Positions 12,536-24,467 are shown, counted from the first letter of the stretch. The stretch is 64,000 nucleotides of DNA from Chamaecyparis obtusa (GCA_027943335.1 BSBK01000873.1:925501-989500), one strand, 5' to 3'. Notes: generated by a model not told the origin, from the sequence alone. Program-made: numbers and translations.

Positions 12536-12829
12536 TATTCTACTGCAGCTTGTTCGAAGTTTGCTGAAGCTGTGGATCAAGCCCTTTCTTTCTGGGGTCT
12601 TCTGCTATTTTTTATATTGGATCTGGGGGGTTGCAATTTTTTGGAGTACTTTGGACAAAAACTGACCTCACGGTTGCGTCCAGAAGGCCCAAAAACCCTT
12701 ATTTCCATATAAAATTTGACCTATTTGACCTCTGGGGCTTCTGGGTGAATTTTTTAGCCTCCAAAGGTTGTACGGCATGAAAAACGAAAAAAAAAAAATT
12801 TAAAATATCATTTTTCGTGTGTTTTTTAA

Positions 12830-13416
12830 TTGATTTCGGGCGCTGCCTCGGCGACACCCCAACCCAATCACGCCGCCCGGCCACCACTCGCCTACAGCAG
12901 GTGACGTCACCTTGTGACGTCACTTGTCGGCATATTTTACCAGCATCGAAAATTTTTGCTAGCAATTTTTTAAAATTTTTCCGACAACTCCAAATTTTTT
13001 CGGTGATGACATCAACGATGGGCCCGTGACGGTCAAACGGCCGTCAATTTACTTGTCATCACTAGTTTTTTCTAGAGAGCTTGCATTTTGGGGGTACCTG
13101 GGCATTTTTGCTCCTACAGGGCTCATACGGACTCGAAAATTGACATATGATATACCATCGTAAAGGTCTTTTCAAGCCGGACGCGATGGTGCTGGTTTGA
13201 TTTTCTGATTCAGCTGTTTATGCTCTCATTTTTGGCGTCAAAGTTGAGGCTTCTGTTTTCCTCCTCTGCATCTGGAGTCCAGGTTTTCTCCTCATTTTTT
13301 GTGCTTTCAGTTATTTGTTGTACGGGGGTTTGATTTATACATTGTGGGGGGGTGTTTTTCCTTTCTGTAATTTACTTCAAAAAAGACCTTTCTACTTTTG
13401 TCTTCTTCTTCTCTCA
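12830..13416 (+). promoter_or_regulatory. Copia leader with paired TGACGTCA motifs
   Basis: The untranslated leader has a GC-rich patch (12838-12925) unlike the AT-rich surroundings. It contains two perfect TGACGTCA palindromes (12902-12909 and 12915-12922), the core bound by plant bZIP/TGA factors. Whether they act as enhancer elements here is inference. Further on, 'aaaggtcttttcaagcc' (13161-13177) resembles a leader motif in the young gypsy-type element at about 52226. Confidence 0.55.
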
Positions 13417-14220
13417 ATGTCAGATCCCTCTGTGGCCCAGCTAACACCGCATAATTATCATACCTGGACAGCACACATGACCAGGCTTCTTATGTCACAT
13501 GCCTTATGGTCATGTCTGGATGAGAACCAACTTGTCCTACAATGTCCCTTTGAGATTCTTCAGCACAAAAACAAAATGGATGAAGCCATGGGTTTGATTG
13601 CACTGAACATCTCCGACAGTCTCCTGTTTCACCTGGAAGGTTTGACCACTCCTAGGGCTATTTGGGGCAAGTTTTCAACTTTGCTTGGTACAGTGAACAA
13701 ATTCTGGAAGCTTCAGCTTGATGCAGAGTTGACCTCTTTGACTCCTTCTGATTTCCCCACTATAGAGGACTTCTTGATGAAGTTCAAGTCTCTGTGTATA
13801 GTTTTGCCGGGATGTGAGAAAATCAAGACAGATGATGAGTGTATCTATCTGATACTCTCAAAGTTGCGAGGACAGTATCAGATCTTTTCTTCCACTTTCT
13901 ACTCCACCATGGATGCTTTGGGTACCAGACATGTTATGCCCTCTTTTGAGACTTTCTGTGATAGGTTGACTCATGAGCAGTCCAAGATCACTCAGATGGA
14001 TTCACTTGCAGGTTCACAGTCATAGGCATTGCTTGCCAAGACACCTCAAGATTCTCAGAAACAAAAGCCGAAGCAGATATCTGATTCCTCTTCTCAACAC
14101 TCTACTGGCCCACCATCTTCTTCTAAGAAGGAGAAATAGAAGACTAAGAGCCCTACATGTTCCTATTGTCAGAAGGGAACTCACTTTGCTATCAGAAGAA
14201 GTTTGATGGTTACAAGAAAC
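13417..14220 (+). pseudogene. Copia gag (UBN2-type) with premature stop and broken zinc knuckle
   Basis: The capsid protein of the element, which packages its RNA. From ATG 13417 (MSDPSVAQLTPHNYHTWTAH) a 203-codon frame runs to the TAG at 14023-14025. It has the usual Copia gag layout: NYxxWxxxM near the start, then IWxxFSxL and a helical middle ending in LTHEQSKI. The in-frame start at 13315 is less likely because it precedes the conserved N-terminus. After the stop the same frame continues past another TAG to a zinc-knuckle start, CSYCQKGTH (14158-14184), whose last cysteine is missing. The protein therefore probably lacks its nucleic-acid-binding tail. Confidence 0.85.
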
Positions 14221-14384
14221 AGATAGCGGATTTTCAAGCTCTTCTTTAGAAGAGCGATTTTTCCTCTCCATCCTCTTCTGGCTCACAGGGGTCTGCTTAT
14301 CAATCTTCCTCTATCTATTCTACAGCTGGACAAGATCTTGAAAAGGGTCATGCATTACGGGCTTCTGTTGCATCCCCTTCACAG

Positions 14385-14669
14385 GTCTCTTGGATACTGG
14401 ATTCAGGTGCTTCTCACCATATGGCATCTTCTTGGGAGATCTTCTCTTCTTTTGAAGATTCTCCTATTCCCCATATTATCATTGGGAATAACACTGTTAT
14501 GACAATTTGTGGGAAAGGCACTGTATGCATTCAGGATGGCACATTCAATGATGTGTTGTATGTTCCATCTCTGTCTGCAAACCTTCTCTCGATTCATCAG
14601 ATTACTCATAGTGGGTCGGGAAGACAGTTGAGTTCACTCCAGATTCAGTTTTCATCCAGGATAGTATGA
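14385..14669 (+). pseudogene. Copia aspartic protease / pre-integrase fragment
   Basis: Reads SWILDSGASHHM, with the catalytic DSG at 14400-14408, followed by LYVPSLSANLLSIHQ, the standard Copia order of protease and then GAG-pre-integrase segment. It is in a different frame from gag. It ends early at 14669. The normal continuation is seen in the next frame (MTGGIVATGTIDHSTRLYSF), so there is a frameshift near 14660. Confidence 0.85.
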
Positions 14670-15259
14670 CAGGAGGTATTGTTGCTACAGGGACAATTGA
14701 TCATTCCACCCGTCTCTACTCCTTTTCACACTTTGGTCCACCTTTTCCAGAGCATGACTCTCCTCCTTTGAGAGAGCATCATGTGGTACAGTCAAGTCGC
14801 TTGAACCTCTGTGTGGTTCCTAAGACTACTGTTGTGACTGCCATGCCACCTCCTATTGAGCTCTTTTCTGTTCAGCAGGGTTCTTCTTCAGCATTGCCTG
14901 ATCCTCCAGCTCCATTCATCGAGCCACCAGGTGCAGTTGTTGAGGATTCTACAAAGGACATTCATCTCCTCTTTGATGACAGTGTCAACACGCCTGTCAT
15001 ACCACTTACATTGGGGGTTCCCTTTCAGGATCCTCATGTCTACTCCTTTGAGCATCAGCTCAGCCTTCCAATGACACCTCAACTTTCGAGGTTCCCTCTA
15101 CAGTGTCCACTGACTTTCACTCCTCTGCATTGGAGTCACAGTGGTTTGTTCATTGATCCAGGGGTTCTTTCATTCCGGGGGGGCTTTGGAGCCTCGACCC
15201 TCTCTCACGGGGGGGTTGGCAGCACACATTGTACTTATGGCTTTGAGAGAGTCTCTTGA
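14666..15259 (+). CDS. Proline-rich frame replacing integrase/RT in the Copia element
   Basis: A 197-codon frame. Its first 20 residues are the end of the pre-integrase domain. The rest is rich in proline and serine (PPAPFIEPPGA) and matches no domain I know. The integrase and RT that should follow are absent, so this is the deletion scar or linker region. Whether it is translated is unknown. Confidence 0.4.
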   Translation: MTGGIVATGTIDHSTRLYSFSHFGPPFPEHDSPPLREHHVVQSSRLNLCVVPKTTVVTAMPPPIELFSVQQGSSSALPDPPAPFIEPPGAVVEDSTKDIHLLFDDSVNTPVIPLTLGVPFQDPHVYSFEHQLSLPMTPQLSRFPLQCPLTFTPLHWSHSGLFIDPGVLSFRGGFGASTLSHGGVGSTHCTYGFERVS

Positions 15260-15447
15260 AGTCATTCTTTTTGTCTTTGCTTGCTTTTACATCTCTTTTT
15301 GGAGAGGAGTTTTTCCCACTGGGTTTTCTCCTTTACTCCGGTTTATAGAGATTTCCTTGTACTGGGTACCTGATCAGGCCTTGTTGTCGGGACCCATTTT
15401 TTTTGCTTTCTTAGCTGTGCTAGGTTAGCTTCCTCCTAAGCTATGCT

Positions 15448-15457
15448 TAAGGGGGGG
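15448..15457 (+). other. Polypurine tract
   Basis: aaggggggg-type run immediately before the 3' LTR; primes plus-strand synthesis. Confidence 0.8.
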
Positions 15458-15804
15458 TGTTAGAGTACTAGATATATTTGACTTTATAATTAAATCATTT
15501 CGGTTTATTTACTTAAGTCCTCTATTATTCTTTTTCACTTAAGCTATCTCTTTTAGGTGCATAATAATTAATATTTCTATTAATTATTATTGCACAACCT
15601 AGCTTTTTGGGCTTTAGGGTCTCTGTCCTTATAAGCCGCTTTTGTAATTATTTCTTTCATTCTCTCTTAATACATTTTGAGCTCTGACATTTTTTAGCAC
15701 AAGAGGGTTTTTCTTTTTCCATATTTTTGCTTCATTCTTTGTGACAGGTTTATTGCATGCAGCTAGATCTTGGAGTTGAATCTGATATTTCATCAGTTTC
15801 TACA
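15458..15804 (+). repeat. 3' LTR of non-autonomous Copia
   Basis: 347 bp, TGTTAGAGTACT to TTTCTACA, followed by the TSD tctta. Confidence 0.93.
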
Positions 15805-15809
15805 TCTTA

Positions 15810-16393
15810 TCCTCAAAAGTAGCAGCCCCTACTTTTTAGGGTGGAATTTTGAGTGGGTGGAAAAGGTGGGGGGCTAGAAATCGCCCCACTGGCTTAAGCT
15901 TTTTTTGCCACTTGTCAATCATATAAAAAAATTCAATTCTTATCAATAAATTTTTTTTAAAAATTTATTTATTTAGTCAAGTAAGTGAATTGAATATGTT
16001 AAATAAAAAATAATCATGAGACCATCACTTCCATAAATTGTGGAGTTTAAACTTTTAAGAATAAACTCCACTTCAAAATTCATTAGAGCTCCCTCTTTAA
16101 AATAATCCTAAAAAATCTCAGTAGCACCAGCTAAAACTGTTTTAGGAATCCCCCCTCCATAGGACCACACCCTAAGAAAACAAAAATCAAAACATTTTAA
16201 AGTCATCATTATTGATTGACGTGGAAAATGTTAGGCTCTCAAGGGATATAAGAATTGTAATATAATTTTGTCTTTTATTTATCTCAATCCTTCTTGAAGC
16301 ACACAAATTCTAAGCATAACTAATTAAAGATTCAAGCTTAAGCTTATAAAGAATACAAACATCTAGAAAACATATTGCAAAAGAAGCACTTAC
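15810..16393 (-). other. Probable intron sequence downstream of exon 3
   Basis: AT-rich, no gene seen. On the minus strand it follows a good splice donor (GTAAGT), so it is inferred to be intron of the phosphatase gene. Confidence 0.5.
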
Positions 16394-16453
16394 CATGCTT
16401 ATTGCCCATATGATGATTATAAATGCAAAACTCAAAGTGAATGTATTGATTCC
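16394..16453 (-). CDS. LPP-epsilon-like phosphatase, exon 3 (membrane segment)
   Basis: A 60-bp exon (20 codons, phase 0 at both ends) that is too short for ordinary ORF finding. It reads GINTFTLSFAFIIIIWAISM, a hydrophobic membrane span that fits the position of the segment after the PSSHA block in plant plastid lipid phosphate phosphatases. The acceptor is ttggcag before GGA (AG at 16454-16455) and the donor is GTAAGT at 16388-16393. I did not find the next exon, which should carry the last phosphatase motif. It may lie further left or outside the window. Splice sites are seen; joining to exon 2 is inferred. Confidence 0.6.
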
Positions 16454-19400
16454 CTGCCAACCAATCACTAGTACAAAGCAATAGTATAAATTTTTTGAAA
16501 ATGAAATTTAAATAAAAATATTTCAATATTTAAAAAAATTACGAAGTAAAAAGAAAAAGGCTAAACTTCAATATATAAGTTTCAAAAAAATATTGAAAAT
16601 ATTTAGTTTACTTCTTAACAATACTATATATTGTACAAAAGATATAAATAAGTACAAAATATTTAAAACATAAAATCAAATTAATTGTAAAAGAAATATA
16701 CATGTAAAAAGATACTTCTCTCAGACTATAAATTATACATCTACTATGTTTTGAGAAATGAATATTATTGTTACAATTCCTTGAAAGCTTTGTTCTTTGA
16801 TTCAGTCCAATATGTATGGAATCATTAAATTGTTTATTTTGAAACATAAAGAACATTTGCTATAATGGGTAATAGGTAATAGCTCTAATGTTTTTTTATA
16901 ATGTTAAGTAGGGTTTTGAAAGGATTCCAATCCTTGTACAGAGCAAAGGAATAAGCTTGAAGCACATCGAACACCAATAAATTGCAAGAGAAACTACAAA
17001 AGATTGTATAGGACAAAGACTTACAAGAACCGAACAGCCCACCCTAAGTCAAGGTGGTTCAAAAAATGATCCATGGAACTTTACTTAATCTCAAAACAAG
17101 GATCTTTCTCCCCAAATCTAGCTTTTTTGAGACAAGGAGTAGACATGGAATCATTGCTAGAACCATCAACCAGCCCCAAATCATTAACTGAAGAGTCCAT
17201 CTTTGAACAATTGATTTGATAAATTGACCTTTAATATCTATTTTTTGAACCTCCTCGGAATGAATTTTAAGATCTAATAAATCTTCTTCCAAACAACGGG
17301 ATAGTTCTAATGTTAGTAGAAACCCTTTGTGTCTCTTCATTCAATTCACAATATCTAAACATGGAAGCTTCTCTGATGTATGATGTCAAGCACTTCTGAT
17401 TCTTGATATCAAACTTTCTTTTTCAAAGAATGTCCCAAGACTCTACAGAGATGTGAGAAATTGTCCATATACCTTATAATAAAAAATAATGTATATAAAA
17501 GAAAAATAACCCTCACTCTTGGCTCCTGAAAACAAAGTTGACACAGTCTTCTCTCAAATGTGACAATTTGACTCAATACTCAGTTCATAAGAGCCGAGAT
17601 GCATATAATCAAAGAAAAATCTAAATCCGTGAAACTAATGGTATGAATGTTCCAAAGGATAATGTCTCCGTTACATTTTAGTGCATATGTTAGGGCATCA
17701 ATGGAAAACAGTGCTCAGATAAGATGCTTCTTAAAACATGACTAAAAAATTAAAAGCAATCCAGAATCTAGAGTTATTAGACCCCATTTCCTAGGGTACA
17801 TTTATAACCATTGACATCAAATTTTAGACTTTTAAAAAAAATTTATTCTATGTTTTATAAAATTTTCAACTATGGGAACTCAGCAAAATTCACTTTTTGA
17901 TTTAGAACTTCTAAATTATAAGCCAAATATCTTCTTGCAAATTTACTTATTTGAGCGACAATTTACTCATCTAAACTTAGAATCCGAGAAATTGAAGCAA
18001 ATGCTAAAAACTATTTGCTAAGCCCATCCATTACAGAGTAAACATTTATCTGCCAACAGCAATCTCCTAATGTTAAAGACTGTTCAAAGGAATGTATGAG
18101 GTGATAAATAGTTCAAAGCAATTAGGAAATCCCCAGTGTAAGCAAACAAGCTAAACTACAGCTGCTAAATCTAATATCTCCTTCTAAGGCAATTTCTCCG
18201 AAATTTCCTAAACATTAGCAGTTCCTCCTTGTTTTTCTCCCGGAGAGGACTCCATATATGCGTCTCATCTAATGTATTTACCATAAATCAAATATTCTTT
18301 AATCTAACTGTTCAATTATTTTACCAATTTTGTAATGGTGATATAGTAGAGATTTGAGAATATTGATTTTATTCAGATCCAAAACATCTATTTCTTGAGC
18401 TCTCTGGAGACAGACCTGAGGTGCTCTGGCAGTTCACCTAAGAATGATTACCAATAAACAATTCAACTAAATTTTGCTTGTAGTTCTATTTATGAGCATG
18501 TTTTTTATTAAGATAAGCTGGATTTTTGACAGGGTCTAAACCCTATTACAAAGCAAGAAGGTTATCAAAGGGCTAACTGAATAAAGCAAAACGGACTAAC
18601 ACAGTGGAACTGACTAACCGGAAGGACTTCGAGGACAGCAAAATATAGAATGAGACAACACCGAACAGAACAAAAACAGCAGAATCAACTTACCAAAAGG
18701 ACATCACAACAGTAAAGAGACAGAAGTGAACAGCAAAACTAGAAAATCAGTATAATCAGAGTTGGGGGCCAACTTCAACCCTAGTGGAACATTCTGCGAG
18801 GGAGGAACCACTAAGGACTGACATTTTGTTTTTTTGGTCTTTCGACAAACAATTGTCTACGAAGCATAACTTCAGCCTTAGTTAATATAACTTTGCATTG
18901 ATTTAGAACTTATGAGGTGATAATAGTTCAAAGCAATTAGGAAATCCCCAGTGTAAGCAAACAAGCTGAACTACAGCTACTAAATCTAATATCTCCTTCT
19001 AAAGCAATTTCTCTGAAATTTCCTAACATTAGCAGTTCCTCCTTGTTTTTCTCTCGGAGAGGACTCGATATATGCTTCTCATCTAATGTATTTACCATAA
19101 ATCAAATATTCTTTAATTTAACTATCATATTATTTTACCAACTTTGTAATGGTGATATAGTAGAGACTTGAGAATATTGAGTTTATTCAGATCCAAAACA
19201 TCTATTTCTTAAGCTTTCTGGAGACAGACCTGAGGTGCTCTGGCAGTTCACCTAAGAATGATTACCAATCAACAATTCAACTAATTTTTGCTTGTAGTTC
19301 TATTTATGAGCATGTTTTTGATTAAGATAAGCTGGATTTTTGACAGGGCCTAAACCCTATTACAAAGAAAGAAGGCTATCAAAGGGGCAACTTAATAAAG

Positions 19401-20584
19401 CAAAATGGACTAACACAGTGGAACTGACTAACCGGAAGGACTTCAAGGACAGAAAAATTTAGAATGAAACAACACTGAACAACACAAAAACAGCAGAACC
19501 AACTTACCAAAAGAACATCACTACATTAAAGAGACAGAACTGAACAGCAAAACTAGAAAATCGGTATAATCAGAGTTGGGGGCCAACTTAATTCTAGTGG
19601 AACGTTCTGCGAGGGAGGAACCATTAAGGACTGACTTTTTTGTTTTTGTTTTGGCTTTCGACAAACAATTGTCTATGGAGCACGTTTATTATCTTGGGCC
19701 ATGCTACTTTACCAGTTGAGTGCTACGTCAGTGGACCAGAGAACCCAATTTCTACTTCAGATCTGAAGCTTCTACATCAGTGGACCAGAGAACCCAATCT
19801 ATACTTCAGATCTGAAACTTCAATTTCATGAGCTATCTGGGAAAGGCCTAAGGTACTCTGGGAGTTGACCTAAGAATGATTATCAATCAACAATTCAACT
19901 AGTTTGTGCTAGTAGTTTTATTTATGAGCATGCTTTTTTAATAAGATAAGCTGGATTTTTGACAGGACCCAAACTCTGGTACAAAGAAAGGAGGTTACCA
20001 AAGGAGTAACCGATTAAAGCATAAAGGACTAACACAGCGTAATCAACTAACTGGAAGGACAGAAAAACAGGATGAGATAACACCAAACAGCACAAAAATG
20101 GCAGAACCACATTACCAAAAGGACAGCACAACAGCAAAGAGACAGAACTGAACAGAAAAATTAGAAAATCAGTTATAATCAGAGTTGGGCCCAAACTTCA
20201 ACCCCAATGGAATGTTTTGCAACAGAGGAATCATTAAGGACCGACTTTGCTTTTCTTTCGACAAATAGTTGTCCATGAAGCAAGTTTATTATCTTGGGCA
20301 ATATTTTATTTATGAGCATGTTGATTATCTTGGGCAATGCTACTATACCAGTTGGGTGCTACATCAGTGGACCAGAGAACTCAATCTCTAAAAATATAAT
20401 AAACATTGCATGGCTACCCATCTCTAATATATAATTGAGAAATGGGCTGTTGTAACTTGTAGCCTTTGATTTAATGAAATTGCAATTTTTTATGATTAGA
20501 GTGTTGGCTCCGAATAAACAGTTTTTCATGATCTAAATCCTCCAGTCTTAATGTATAAGCAACAAATGTATTAATAATTGAAAC
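16454..20584 (-). other. Intron 2 of the phosphatase gene
   Basis: About 4.1 kb between exon 2 and exon 3. It contains a locally triplicated block (18099-20400) and an open frame at 17059-17340 (minus) with no recognisable domain. No other gene is seen. Confidence 0.55.
18099..20400. repeat. Tandem block of ~815 bp, two full copies plus a shortened third
   Basis: Copy 1 starts at about 18099 and copy 2 at about 18914 (period 814-815). Both carry 'gataagctggatttttgacagg', 'gtggaactgactaaccgg' and 'agagttgggggccaactt' in the same order. A third, shorter copy follows from about 19835, offset 618 bp at the anchor 'gattatcaatcaacaattc'. A 49-bp direct duplication ('cagtggaccagagaacc') sits at 19729-19826, with one more partial copy at 20365. 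The copies are diverged by several percent. The unit is not one I recognise. Confidence 0.8.
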
Positions 20585-20848
20585 AGGGAAAAGGCTGTAG
20601 ATGGAATACATACATATGAAAAGAGCATATGTTGTAATATACGCCAAGTTCTGTGCATGTGAAGATGGCATCCCAGGATCTTTCTTCAAGCCAATAGCAG
20701 AAGCAGGGCGTGGTTGGTTGATTATTCGTTTTAAAGTTTTTGCGCTCATTTCATTCAGAAGGCTGCCTGTGACAGCCCACAGGACCTCCGGAGAGGCATG
20801 TCTCCAAACCACAATAGAGACAAGAACTGCAAGGAGAACCCACTTAGT
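20585..20848 (-). CDS. LPP-epsilon-like phosphatase, exon 2 (PAP2 catalytic motifs)
   Basis: An 88-codon exon, phase 0 at both ends as modelled. It begins TKWVLLAVLVS after the acceptor ggttgcag (AG at 20849-20850). It contains LKRIINQPRPAS, the KxxxxxxRP motif 1 of the PAP2/lipid phosphate phosphatase family, and DPGMPSSHAQ, the PSGH-type motif 2 with the catalytic histidine. VLWAVTGSLLN and hydrophobic spans fit the plastid LPP-epsilon subgroup, which dephosphorylates phosphatidic acid in chloroplast membranes. The modelled donor (GTTTCA at 20579-20584) is weak; an alternative GTATGT at 20613 would shorten the exon but break phase with exon 3. The family is secure; the exon end is not. Confidence 0.78.
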
Positions 20849-22264
20849 CTGCAACCATGTGATGAAAATTATCATCAAAGGGTTAAACGTTGGAAGAATA
20901 AAATTGCATAGTAACATTATGTTCCAAACATCTTTCAAAATATGTTTGAGCTGGATCAAACAAGCTTCAGAGTTTTCTAAATGAGACATGGAACAACCCA
21001 ATAAAAAACATAATTTCAGCCTTAGTTAATTAACTCCCTAGACTTGTAAACAGAAAAATAGGATATTTCTGAAATGGAAGCAGCTGAGACCATTTAAAAG
21101 TGGAGGAAAATTGTAAACTATTTAGGGAATGTTCTTGAGTAAGGTAAACAGGGATTTTGAAAGGGTCGAGATCTTTGTATAGTAGGAAGATAAAGCAATA
21201 AGTTGCATCAAAATAACTGATGCAGGAGCATCTCTTTACAGGTGGGCACATCAGGTGACAAGTGACAGTGCATGTCTTACAGGAGCATCCTGCAGAGTAA
21301 AGAAGATATCATAGTTGACTTCTATTTTCAAATTTTGAGATGGTTGGTGTAAGAGGTTATGACAGCATTAATTGTGGCTTACATGATTCCTTGTGCCTTC
21401 CCATTCTTGGAGTAGGATTTGGTGGGTATGTTTTATTACTTGCAAGTCATAAATTGTAATTTGTGCAAAAAGTGTAGGCATCCTAACTTAGGCTTGGGAT
21501 TCTGGGGTTGATTACAACCCATGGCATGTTGTAAACCCCAGTTAATTTTCATCCCACTTAGTCTATAAATTGATCCTGGTTGCAATTGTTAAGGGTCTTT
21601 GGCTGCAGCTAAACAATGAAGAGATAGTAGAAGCCAGAAGACCCAGTTGAAGCAAGAGTTTGCAGATTTGAATTTGGAGAAGGAATGAAGGTAGTAATCA
21701 GATTTGCAGGTGATTTTTCTGTTACATTTTCTTTTGAAGGTGGTTCTGAAGTTGGATTTAAAAAATTGAAGGCATTTAGTGAAGCCCGCGGGGCTTAGAG
21801 TTGCAGACAGTTTGCTAGCTTGCTTTTAAATTTAAAGCTTATGTGAGGTTGCTGTTTTGGATCAGTTTTACTTCAGTTTTGTGATAAGTTTATCAGCCCG
21901 TATGGCTGTCATACCAATGTCATTTCAGTTTGCTTTGTTGGCATATCAATTCAAGTGGTTTGGTGTGAATAATTTAAATTGTAGTTTGCAGATTTCTATA
22001 ATTGTTTGAAGCATTTCTGTATTGTAATGTATAAGAAAGGTTGCCGATTTATATCAGTGGTGTAATGTGATGTTGTGTGAAGGTCATTAAGGTACCTCCA
22101 TCAGTAAAATTTGCAGCAATTGTTTTGTGGCATGTATGGCTACATCAAGAAGAATACTATCATGCTTACTTGCAATTTAAATCTCATGGCTGCTTTTTAG
22201 TTTTCAGATTTAAGACAAGTCAATTGAATGGCTTGCAAGATGTGTGTGAATTCAGAGGGAGGGT

Positions 22265-23420
22265 TTTCCCTGCATCAATAACAAACGGAAACCATAAGAA
22301 ATCAACAACAGAAGAATTACATTATAACTAAAAATAAATTAACCAAGGAACAATACAATACCCAACAATCAACCAACCCAAAGCCAGGTGGTTTGAAGCC
22401 AAATTGTTCCAAAGATCTTTGTTTAACCTCAATCATCTTATTGTTAGTGCTAAAATCCTTCTGCATGTCTTCTTTTGGAAAGAAACTGAAAGATCCAAAG
22501 GACCACAAGCAATCCCATCTCCTGACACAGCGCCCTACTTTGCAAAGAGGTCTCCATCACATTACAATCTTCAGGAGCGTTCACCCAACTTCCTTCCTTC
22601 TGTGGATTCTCGCTGGTGATGATTCAATCATCACTTTTTTCTCCAAATGAAATAATATTTCTTATTATTTGGATAAACAGCAAGATATTGATAAGGTTGG
22701 GAAATTGTCACGAAGAGATTAAGCTTGTGTGTATCTAAATTCTCTTAGAGCTCTAGGAGCTAAGCTAGCCCCTCGAAGTTATAATGGGCTTCAAAGTTCT
22801 TTTTAGCTAGTTACTGATACTTTTCATTGGATTCCATTCTAAAAACTATCACATAGCAAACGGCAATCATATGAAATCAACATCAGAACAATTACACAAC
22901 TAAAAACTGATTAACAAAGGAGCAATAAAATACCCAACAAAGGATCAACCCAAAATCAGGTGATTTGAAGCTAAATTGTTCCAAAAATCTTTGTTTAACC
23001 TCACCCATCTTATTGTTAGTGCTAAAATCCTTATGCACAAGTCTCTTTCTTAGAAAGAACCTTAAAGATGCAAAGGACAAGCAATCGCATCTCCCAACCC
23101 CAATGCCCCACTGTGAAAAGGGATCTTCATCACAGGACAGTCTTCAAGAGCATTCGCCCTACTTCTGTGGATTCTCACTGGTGATGATGCAACCATCACT
23201 TTTTTCTCCAAATGATTTAATATTTCTTGTTGCTTGAGCAAACAGCAAGATATTTATAATGTTGAAAAAGCTTGCGTGTATCAAAAATTTCTTAGAGCCC
23301 TAGAAGCCAAAGCTAGCCCCTCAAAGTTAAAATAGGATTCAAACAACTTCCTTTTTAATGATCTCTAATACCAGAAAAAAAGGGGGGAGTGTGGGAGGCG
23401 CTTCAAAGTTCTTTTTAGCT
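22265..23420. repeat. Tandem duplication of ~570 bp in intron 1
   Basis: Two consecutive copies (about 22265-22830 and 22850-23420) share 'aaattgttccaaa', 'atcttattgttagtgctaaaa', 'gtggattct', 'tctccaaatga' and 'gttctttttagcta' in order. A fragment of the right end recurs at about 25640-25715. Copies differ by many substitutions and small indels, so the duplication is old. Confidence 0.8.
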
Positions 23421-23830
23421 ACATACTGATATTTTTCTAGGGCTTCAAAGTTCTCTACACCTTCAATCCCCTGCTTTCAGTATGCCTTCACCCAGAGTAC
23501 TGTAGTTGTCATACTCCTTTGGGACTATCATACTAGAGTGCTTCAAATATTAAAATTTCAAATTCAATATTGTAAGAGAGAGCAATGACCACAAACTTGT
23601 GAATTTTATGTATGCTATTACTTCTACTAGTTTGGGAGGGAAATCTTTATATTAATTTATAACAGAATAGGTATCCAGACTTTCCACAGCCCACTCTGAG
23701 TAGATTATCAGATATTTGGAATCCTTGTGTACAAATTGAAACTTCTATCTGATTTTTATCCACTTTGTAAGTTAGAAGTGGAGACCAAGTACATGTGAAA
23801 TGTGAGCCTATACCAAAACACTAAACCAGG
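23400..23830. repeat. Dispersed direct repeat, copy A
   Basis: Shares an ordered series of phrases with 26050-26460: 'cccctgctttcagtatgcc', 'ttgtcatactcctttgg', 'cacaaacttgtga', 'gactttccacagccc' and 'agaagtggagaccaagtac'. The copies are in the same orientation about 2.6 kb apart inside intron 1. Confidence 0.85.
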
Positions 23831-24467
23831 ATGTTCGGCAAAACACTTTGTGTCCATTGACAACAGTCCAAGTTCTATCCTCAAGTACCAGGCAGATTTT
23901 ACATTGATTTTCTACCCATTTACTCATGTTGTTATGTGTAAGCATCCGTGCTATCTTCATATTGCTCTCCATCTTGCTGAAACTAGACACAAATTCACAA
24001 AGATCTCTAATCTGGGAAGTCCCACAGTACTCAATCATTCTAACTTCCTCTCTTCATATTTCTTGGTCATGCTGTATGTGAGCATCCATTGTAGTAATAT
24101 CATAAATCCTAAAGCTAATTAGTTATAAAATATAAAAAAATTTTAAAAAGTAAATTGATAATGATTGGGATTTCATCAACACAATTATTCTCCCAAAGGT
24201 GCAACCAATGTGGGTACAAGTACAACATAAAGAAAGAGAATGCACTTCTGGTATTATAGAAAGAGCAGCTAATGAAATTAAATCAATGAGTCAAAAAACT
24301 ACATAGTTGATTCCTGGTAGCAATATCACAATTTGACTTGTTGTGGTAAATATCTCCTACTTATCAATTGATGAGCTTAAAGGGCTTTCTAATGAATGTT
24401 TCATAAGGCACAACACTTGCTGAAGGTTTTGCAAATGGGGTTGCAAGCAGAGTGGGTTTAACATGGA

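Larger units (their letters stand above)
12172..15809 (+). mobile_element. Complete non-autonomous Copia element (gag-protease only)
   Basis: A 3628-bp element (12177-15804) is bounded by matching 347-bp LTRs and flanked by the 5-bp TSD tctta (12172-12176 and 15805-15809). Behind the 5' LTR is a methionine-tRNA-type PBS (tggtatcaaagc, 12524-12535). A G-run PPT precedes the 3' LTR. It encodes gag and the protease active site but no integrase, RT or RNase H, so it must have moved using proteins of a related element. If the minus-strand phosphatase gene continues to lower coordinates, the insertion lies in one of its introns. Confidence 0.93.

Noticed and set aside
12699..13029. Frames in the GC-rich Copia leader as small genes
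   Set aside because: Open only because of local GC richness; they lie between PBS and gag and match nothing.
13315..13416. Upstream in-frame start for the Copia gag
   Set aside because: The added 34 residues are hydrophobic and unlike gag; the conserved N-terminus begins at 13417.
17059..17340. 93-codon minus-strand frame as an exon of the phosphatase gene
   Set aside because: It has no PAP2 similarity, lies between exons 2 and 3, and has no convincing splice sites that keep phase.
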